In this document: piece after piece, positions 60,383 to 64,000 of the stretch
Position numbering within the stretch: position 1 is the stretch's first letter
Layout: each line of letters starts with the position of its first letter
Source of the DNA: Helicobacter felistomachi
GTDB taxonomy: Bacteria > Campylobacterota > Campylobacteria > Campylobacterales > Helicobacteraceae
Assembly: GCF_030296895.1 (NCBI RefSeq)
Contig: NZ_AP028022.1
Span: 1,612,001-1,676,000 of the forward strand
Length of the DNA: 64,000 nucleotides
Direction: 5' to 3'
Notes under the pieces: generated by a model
Databases searched by the model: none
What the model was told of the DNA's origin: nothing
What the model saw: the letters and a program-made list of their open reading frames with translations, nothing else
Position numbers and translations under genes: made by a program

Positions 60383-62295
60383 TAGCTGGCGTGTTCCTCT
60401 AGTGGGACTAGGCGACTCTCTAAATTATGGCTTGTTTCAAACTCGCTAATGATCTCACGCACCCTCTCGCCCGTGATCACCTCTTTTTCAAACAACTCGC
60501 CCACCATCACCTCGATCGCCTCCTTATAGTCGCTCAAAGTCTGCTTGACATGCGTGTAGCGCTCTTCTAACAAGGTCTTAATGAAGTGATCCATTTGCTC
60601 GGCGGTTTTCTCGCTAAACTCTCGTGGGCTGCCAAAGCCCCCCCCTAAAAACGAGTTGCGCTGTTTCTCAAGCACCATCAGCCCGCTCACATCGCTCATG
60701 CCATAGTAGCTCACCATGCCCTTGATGATGTCGGTCGCTCTTTCTAAATCGTTGCTTGCCCCTGTTGAAATCTCTTGTAAAAACACATCTTCAGCCGCGC
60801 GCCCCCCTAAGAGCACATCGATCTCGGCGATCAGCTCGTGTTTTTGCATCAAGTATTTATTCTCTTCAGGGGTGTTGAGCGTGTAGCCTAAAGCTGCCAT
60901 GCCCCTAGGGATAATAGACACCTTATTCACCCGTGCCGAGCCCTTTGTCATCTCGGAGATCACGGCGTGTCCGCTCTCATGGTAGGCGACAATCTTTTTC
61001 TCTTTGGGCGAAATGCGCCGACTCTTTTTCTCTAAGCCGGCAATGCCCCGCTCCACCGCTTCTTTTAAATGCTGTTGCTTGACTTCTTTTTGGTTATTGC
61101 GTCCTGCCAACAACGCGGCTTCATTAATGATATTGGCTAAATCCGCCCCAGCTAATCCAGCGGTGAGCTTTGCGATCTCTTGCAAATCCACATCGTTAGC
61201 GAGTTTAACGGGCTTGATATGCACCTTTAAAATCTCCACCCGTCCGTTAAAATCCGGTTTATCCACCAAGACTTGGCGGTCAAAGCGCCCGGGGCGTAAG
61301 AGGGCGGGGTCTAAAATCTCGGGGCGATTTGTGGCGGCAAGCACGATCACGGGGGCGTTCTCTGAGCCAAAGCCATCCATCTCGGCTAAAAGCTGGTTTA
61401 AAGTTTGCTCCCTTTCATCATTGCCGCTGATCATCCCACCAGCTGCCCGGCTCTTGCCGATCGCATCGATCTCATCGATGAAGATAATGCTCGGGGCTTC
61501 TTTTTTAGCAATGTCAAAGAGATCACGCACGCGGCTTGCCCCAAGCCCCACAAACATCTCAATAAAGCTACTGCCCCCCATGGAGAAAAAGGGCACGCTC
61601 GCCTCCCCTGCCACCGCCTTAGCTAATAAAGTTTTGCCTGTGCCGGGGGGTCCTACTAAGAGCACGCCTTTAGGGATTTTCGCCCCCAAAGAAGCGTAGC
61701 GATCGGGGTATTTCAAAAAATCCACGATCTCGACCACTTCCTCTTTGGCCTCTTCATTGCCTGCCATGTCGTTAAAACGCACTTTGGGCTTTTCAGCGTT
61801 GATGAGCTTTTTAGAACTGCCCATGCCAAAAATCCCCCCACCCATGTTCTTTTGCATGCGGCTTGCCATGAACATCCACAAGCCCAAAATCACCAACACG
61901 GGCAAGAGCCAGCCTAAAATCTCGGTGAAAAAATTAGACTCGCTAAAGCCCGAATAATTGATTTTTTGCGCGTCCAAAAGCGGGACTAAAGAGAGATCCG
62001 GCACTCTTTTAGCCACATAGATGATCTTAGTCCCCCCCTCTTTGCTCGTGGCTTTAATCAAAGTCTGCCCGATACTCACGCTATCCACTTCTTTTTTCTC
62101 AATCAACTCTTTCATCTCGTGGTAGCTGATGTTTTTTGTGCTTGTGGATAAAAAGCGCTCCCCAAAGCCATCGTCGCTGTTCATCACGCGCATCGCCACG
62201 ATCGCCACAAGGATGAACACCACGATCAAAACTAGGGGGTTTTGTAAAATGGGCTTTTTGGGGCTAGGATCGCCCGGTCCTTTATTGTTTTCCAT
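60382..62295 (-). CDS. ftsH: Membrane AAA+ zinc protease FtsH
   Basis: 637 residues: two N-terminal membrane helices (about 20-40 and 125-145) around a periplasmic domain, then the AAA+ domain with Walker A GPPGTGKT near residue 215, Walker [11 protein letters not shown] near 270 and the second-region-of-homology [19 protein letters not shown] near 322. The protease site HESGH is near 445. It degrades unassembled membrane proteins. Part of the cheY-prmA-ftsH-pssA-copA-copP run known as a stress-related operon in H. pylori. Confidence 0.95.
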   Translation of the reverse strand: MENNKGPGDPSPKKPILQNPLVLIVVFILVAIVAMRVMNSDDGFGERFLSTSTKNISYHEMKELIEKKEVDSVSIGQTLIKATSKEGGTKIIYVAKRVPDLSLVPLLDAQKINYSGFSESNFFTEILGWLLPVLVILGLWMFMASRMQKNMGGGIFGMGSSKKLINAEKPKVRFNDMAGNEEAKEEVVEIVDFLKYPDRYASLGAKIPKGVLLVGPPGTGKTLLAKAVAGEASVPFFSMGGSSFIEMFVGLGASRVRDLFDIAKKEAPSIIFIDEIDAIGKSRAAGGMISGNDEREQTLNQLLAEMDGFGSENAPVIVLAATNRPEILDPALLRPGRFDRQVLVDKPDFNGRVEILKVHIKPVKLANDVDLQEIAKLTAGLAGADLANIINEAALLAGRNNQKEVKQQHLKEAVERGIAGLEKKSRRISPKEKKIVAYHESGHAVISEMTKGSARVNKVSIIPRGMAALGYTLNTPEENKYLMQKHELIAEIDVLLGGRAAEDVFLQEISTGASNDLERATDIIKGMVSYYGMSDVSGLMVLEKQRNSFLGGGFGSPREFSEKTAEQMDHFIKTLLEERYTHVKQTLSDYKEAIEVMVGELFEKEVITGERVREIISEFETSHNLESRLVPLEEHAS

Positions 62296-62312
62296 ACAAT
62301 TCCTTACAATGT

Positions 62313-63191
62313 TTAACTTTTAGATAAATGCAAACACATCCACTCGTTTTCTTGGGTGCGCTTAACTAGGTGAAAAACGGGGGTAAAAACTTCTAAAACT
62401 TGCTGTGCGTATCCAGTCAAAATCCCTGATAAAAAAATCTCTGTTTGGGCGTGGCTTGCCTTTAGCAAAGCCGGGTAAAGCCCGATAATCACGCTCGCCA
62501 CGATATTCACCACGATCAAATCATAGCCCTCTCCAGCCACAGAGCCTAGCCAAAGTTTTTCATAGGTGGCGTTGTTTTTAGAAAAATTCTTTTGGGTTTC
62601 TTCAAGGGCTAGGGGGTCTATGTCACATAAATGCACTTTTGCGCCCTTTTTGGCTAAAGCTAAGCCTAAAATCCCGCTCCCACAGCCCACATCTAGGGCT
62701 CGTTTCCTGTTTACATCAAGAGAACTAAAGGCCTCCAAAAGCAGCTTTGTGCTCTCGTGGTGCCCTGTGCCGAAGGCTAAGCTGGGATCAAGGCTTAAAC
62801 AAATGGGAGCCTTTAAGGGCTCTTTGGCCCAGCTAGGATTAATGGCAAAATCCCCACACACAATGGGTTTCACCCCCGCCTTGTAAGCCTCAATCCAATC
62901 CTTGCTTTCGTGCTGTGTGCTGTGGTGGTAAAAGCCGACCGTCTCGCCTACGCGACTAGACAGCTCGGCGCAAAAGCCCTCCAGTGCCTTTAAAAGGGGC
63001 TTGGGACTGTGTTGTGAATAGACAATAAAACCCTCTTTGGGGATGGGCGCATTTGCGCCAAAGTGTTGGTAGGGCAAGTTGGGGGCTTGTGCCTCTTCAA
63101 TCGCCTCTTCAGTGAAGTCGAGCAGAAAAGCACTAAAAAGATCGGGGTGGCGTGTAGGCAGGATGATCGTTTTAAAATAGACTTCTTGCAA
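62313..63191 (-). CDS. prmA: Ribosomal protein L11 methyltransferase PrmA
   Basis: 292 residues. The C-terminal SAM domain has motif I ALDVGCGSGILGLAL near residue 165, then VHLCDIDPLALEE, and the LIVVNIVA segment near 225, equivalent to the N-P-P-Y-like NIL/NIVA motif of PrmA. LSLDPSLAFGTGHHESTKL near residue 133 is the PrmA signature. It trimethylates L11. The start lies 13 bases after the cheY stop on the same strand. Confidence 0.9.
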   Translation of the reverse strand: MQEVYFKTIILPTRHPDLFSAFLLDFTEEAIEEAQAPNLPYQHFGANAPIPKEGFIVYSQHSPKPLLKALEGFCAELSSRVGETVGFYHHSTQHESKDWIEAYKAGVKPIVCGDFAINPSWAKEPLKAPICLSLDPSLAFGTGHHESTKLLLEAFSSLDVNRKRALDVGCGSGILGLALAKKGAKVHLCDIDPLALEETQKNFSKNNATYEKLWLGSVAGEGYDLIVVNIVASVIIGLYPALLKASHAQTEIFLSGILTGYAQQVLEVFTPVFHLVKRTQENEWMCLHLSKS

Positions 63192-63203
63192 GAAACGACC
63201 TAT

Positions 63204-63578
63204 TTAGTCATTTGTCCCCAACACGACTTCTAATTTTTCTTTGAGTACCTGCGGCGTGAAAGGCTTGACGATGTAATTGTTCACCCCCGCTTTTAGAGCG
63301 GTGATGACCTCCGCCTTACCCCCCTCTGTGGTGATCATGATGATGGGTAAATCTTTAAAACGCCCGTCCGACCGCACCTTCTTCACTAGGTCTAGCCCGT
63401 TCATCTCAGGCATGTTCCAGTCGGTGATCAAAACCCCTGTGGTGTCGTTGGCGTCTAACTTGCCCCACGCTTCCACGCCATGCTCGGCCTCCATAATGTC
63501 CTCATACCCTAAGCGTTGCAAGGTGTTTCTAATGATTCTTCTCATGGTCGAACTGTCATCCACAATTAAAATTTTCAA
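63204..63578 (-). CDS. cheY: Chemotaxis response regulator CheY
   Basis: 124-residue single receiver domain. The acidic pocket is DDSS at residues 7-8 and the phosphorylated Asp is in LITDWNMPEMNG near residue 53. The switch Thr is in IMITTEG near 83 and the Lys in VKPFTP near 105. It controls the direction of flagellar rotation. A GAGCGAG sequence precedes the ATG. It leads the operon with prmA and ftsH. Confidence 0.95.
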   Translation of the reverse strand: MKILIVDDSSTMRRIIRNTLQRLGYEDIMEAEHGVEAWGKLDANDTTGVLITDWNMPEMNGLDLVKKVRSDGRFKDLPIIMITTEGGKAEVITALKAGVNNYIVKPFTPQVLKEKLEVVLGTND

Positions 63579-63671
63579 TCTCGCTCCTTATTTTAGTGCA
63601 CCGCTAAAAGTCAACGCACCATTTTAGCATATTTATTTAACCTCTAGCTTTAAGACCTCACAGCTAAAGAC

Positions 63672-64000
63672 CTAAGACATAAAAACTGACAAGGGGAAAA
63701 ATTTCACCCAAAGTCTAATCTCTTTGTCCGCAAAAACTTTGGGCTTAAAGGTTAAAGCTTGGATTTCTTGGGTTTCTTGGTGGGGATACACTAGCCACAC
63801 GCTCACTTTTTTAGTGGGGGTGCAAGTGGCGTATTTGCTCGTATACGCCCACATTTGGTAAAGGTCGGCATGTGTGATGTCTTGTTGTGTGTTTATGGTT
63901 TTCCATTTTGTGTCTAAAATGGTGATTGCTTCCTCTTGCCTTAGCACAATATCCGGGCGCATAGGGAAACAACTTTGGGAGTTCTCATTTTTTGCTAAAA
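63672..64000 (-). CDS. mcrC: McrC-like restriction nuclease, C-terminal part (5' end beyond window)
   Basis: The frame is open to the window edge on the minus strand, so the first part is missing. MRPDIVL and then AITILDTKWKTI form the PD-x-(D/E)xK nuclease core of McrC. ADLYQMWAYTSKY and VSVWLVYPHQ follow in the usual order. McrC is the nuclease partner of the GTPase McrB in the restriction of methylated DNA. The partner is expected just outside the right border. Whether the whole gene is intact cannot be judged. Confidence 0.75.
   Translation of the reverse strand, partial: LAKNENSQSCFPMRPDIVLRQEEAITILDTKWKTINTQQDITHADLYQMWAYTSKYATCTPTKKVSVWLVYPHQETQEIQALTFKPKVFADKEIRLWVKFFPLSVFMS

Overview
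The window looks like the chromosome of a gastric, non-pylori Helicobacter (H. felis / H. bizzozeronii / H. salomonis type). The evidence is that most proteins are close to H. pylori ones and many sit in H. pylori order: clpA-panD-ybaB-PDZ protein, ispA-surE, queD-queE, eptA-lpxE, lpxL-waaC-ppx-fdxA, atpE-pnp-lptD-purD, truA-lptF/G-pcm-nrdB, and cheY-prmA-ftsH-pssA-copA-copP. The 23S-5S rRNA pair has no 16S beside it, as is usual in Helicobacter. By eye the GC content is higher than in H. pylori. The species assignment is inference only.

Layout. 1-9.5 kb: core genes on the plus strand (protein quality control, pantothenate, isoprenoid and queuosine synthesis, recJ). 9.5-23.1 kb: an accessory zone with a sialidase-like gene, an MFS transporter relic, a two-gene locus that I read as a Kiwa (kwaA-kwaB) anti-phage system, the 23S-5S rRNA genes (minus), an unknown membrane-anchored protein, a ClpX-like AAA+ protein with a duplicated N-terminal motif, an IS608-like IS200/IS605 element and a broken family 9 glycosyltransferase. 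23.1-32.4 kb: gltA, lipid A modification genes (eptA, lpxE), then minus-strand lpxL, waaC, ppx, fdxA, folB, plsY, a lipoprotein and an isochorismatase-like hydrolase. 32.4-43.6 kb: two tRNA-Leu genes, atpE, pnp, a phosphoribosyltransferase-like gene, lptD, purD, truA, lptF/G, pcm, nrdB and a third tRNA-Leu. 43.6-50.9 kb: an SDR, galE, and a minus-strand gabT-gabD-(broken membrane gene)-csiD-lhgO cluster that can take 5-aminovalerate through glutarate to 2-oxoglutarate. 50.9-64 kb: thioesterase, aroG, ruvA, fapA, a 30-residue membrane protein, an MsbA-like ABC exporter, copP, copA, pssA, ftsH, prmA, cheY and the edge of an McrC restriction gene.

A recurring feature is single-base length errors in short homopolymers that break otherwise normal genes, including ones expected to be essential or important (pssA, waaC, msbA-like, purD, copA, gltA). 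About a dozen such sites can be repaired on paper by changing one base. Most would be repaired by adding one. This argues strongly for residual sequencing error in these genes, although real frameshifts cannot be excluded in the accessory zone. Frameshifted genes are listed as pseudogenes over their full span, with the break site given.
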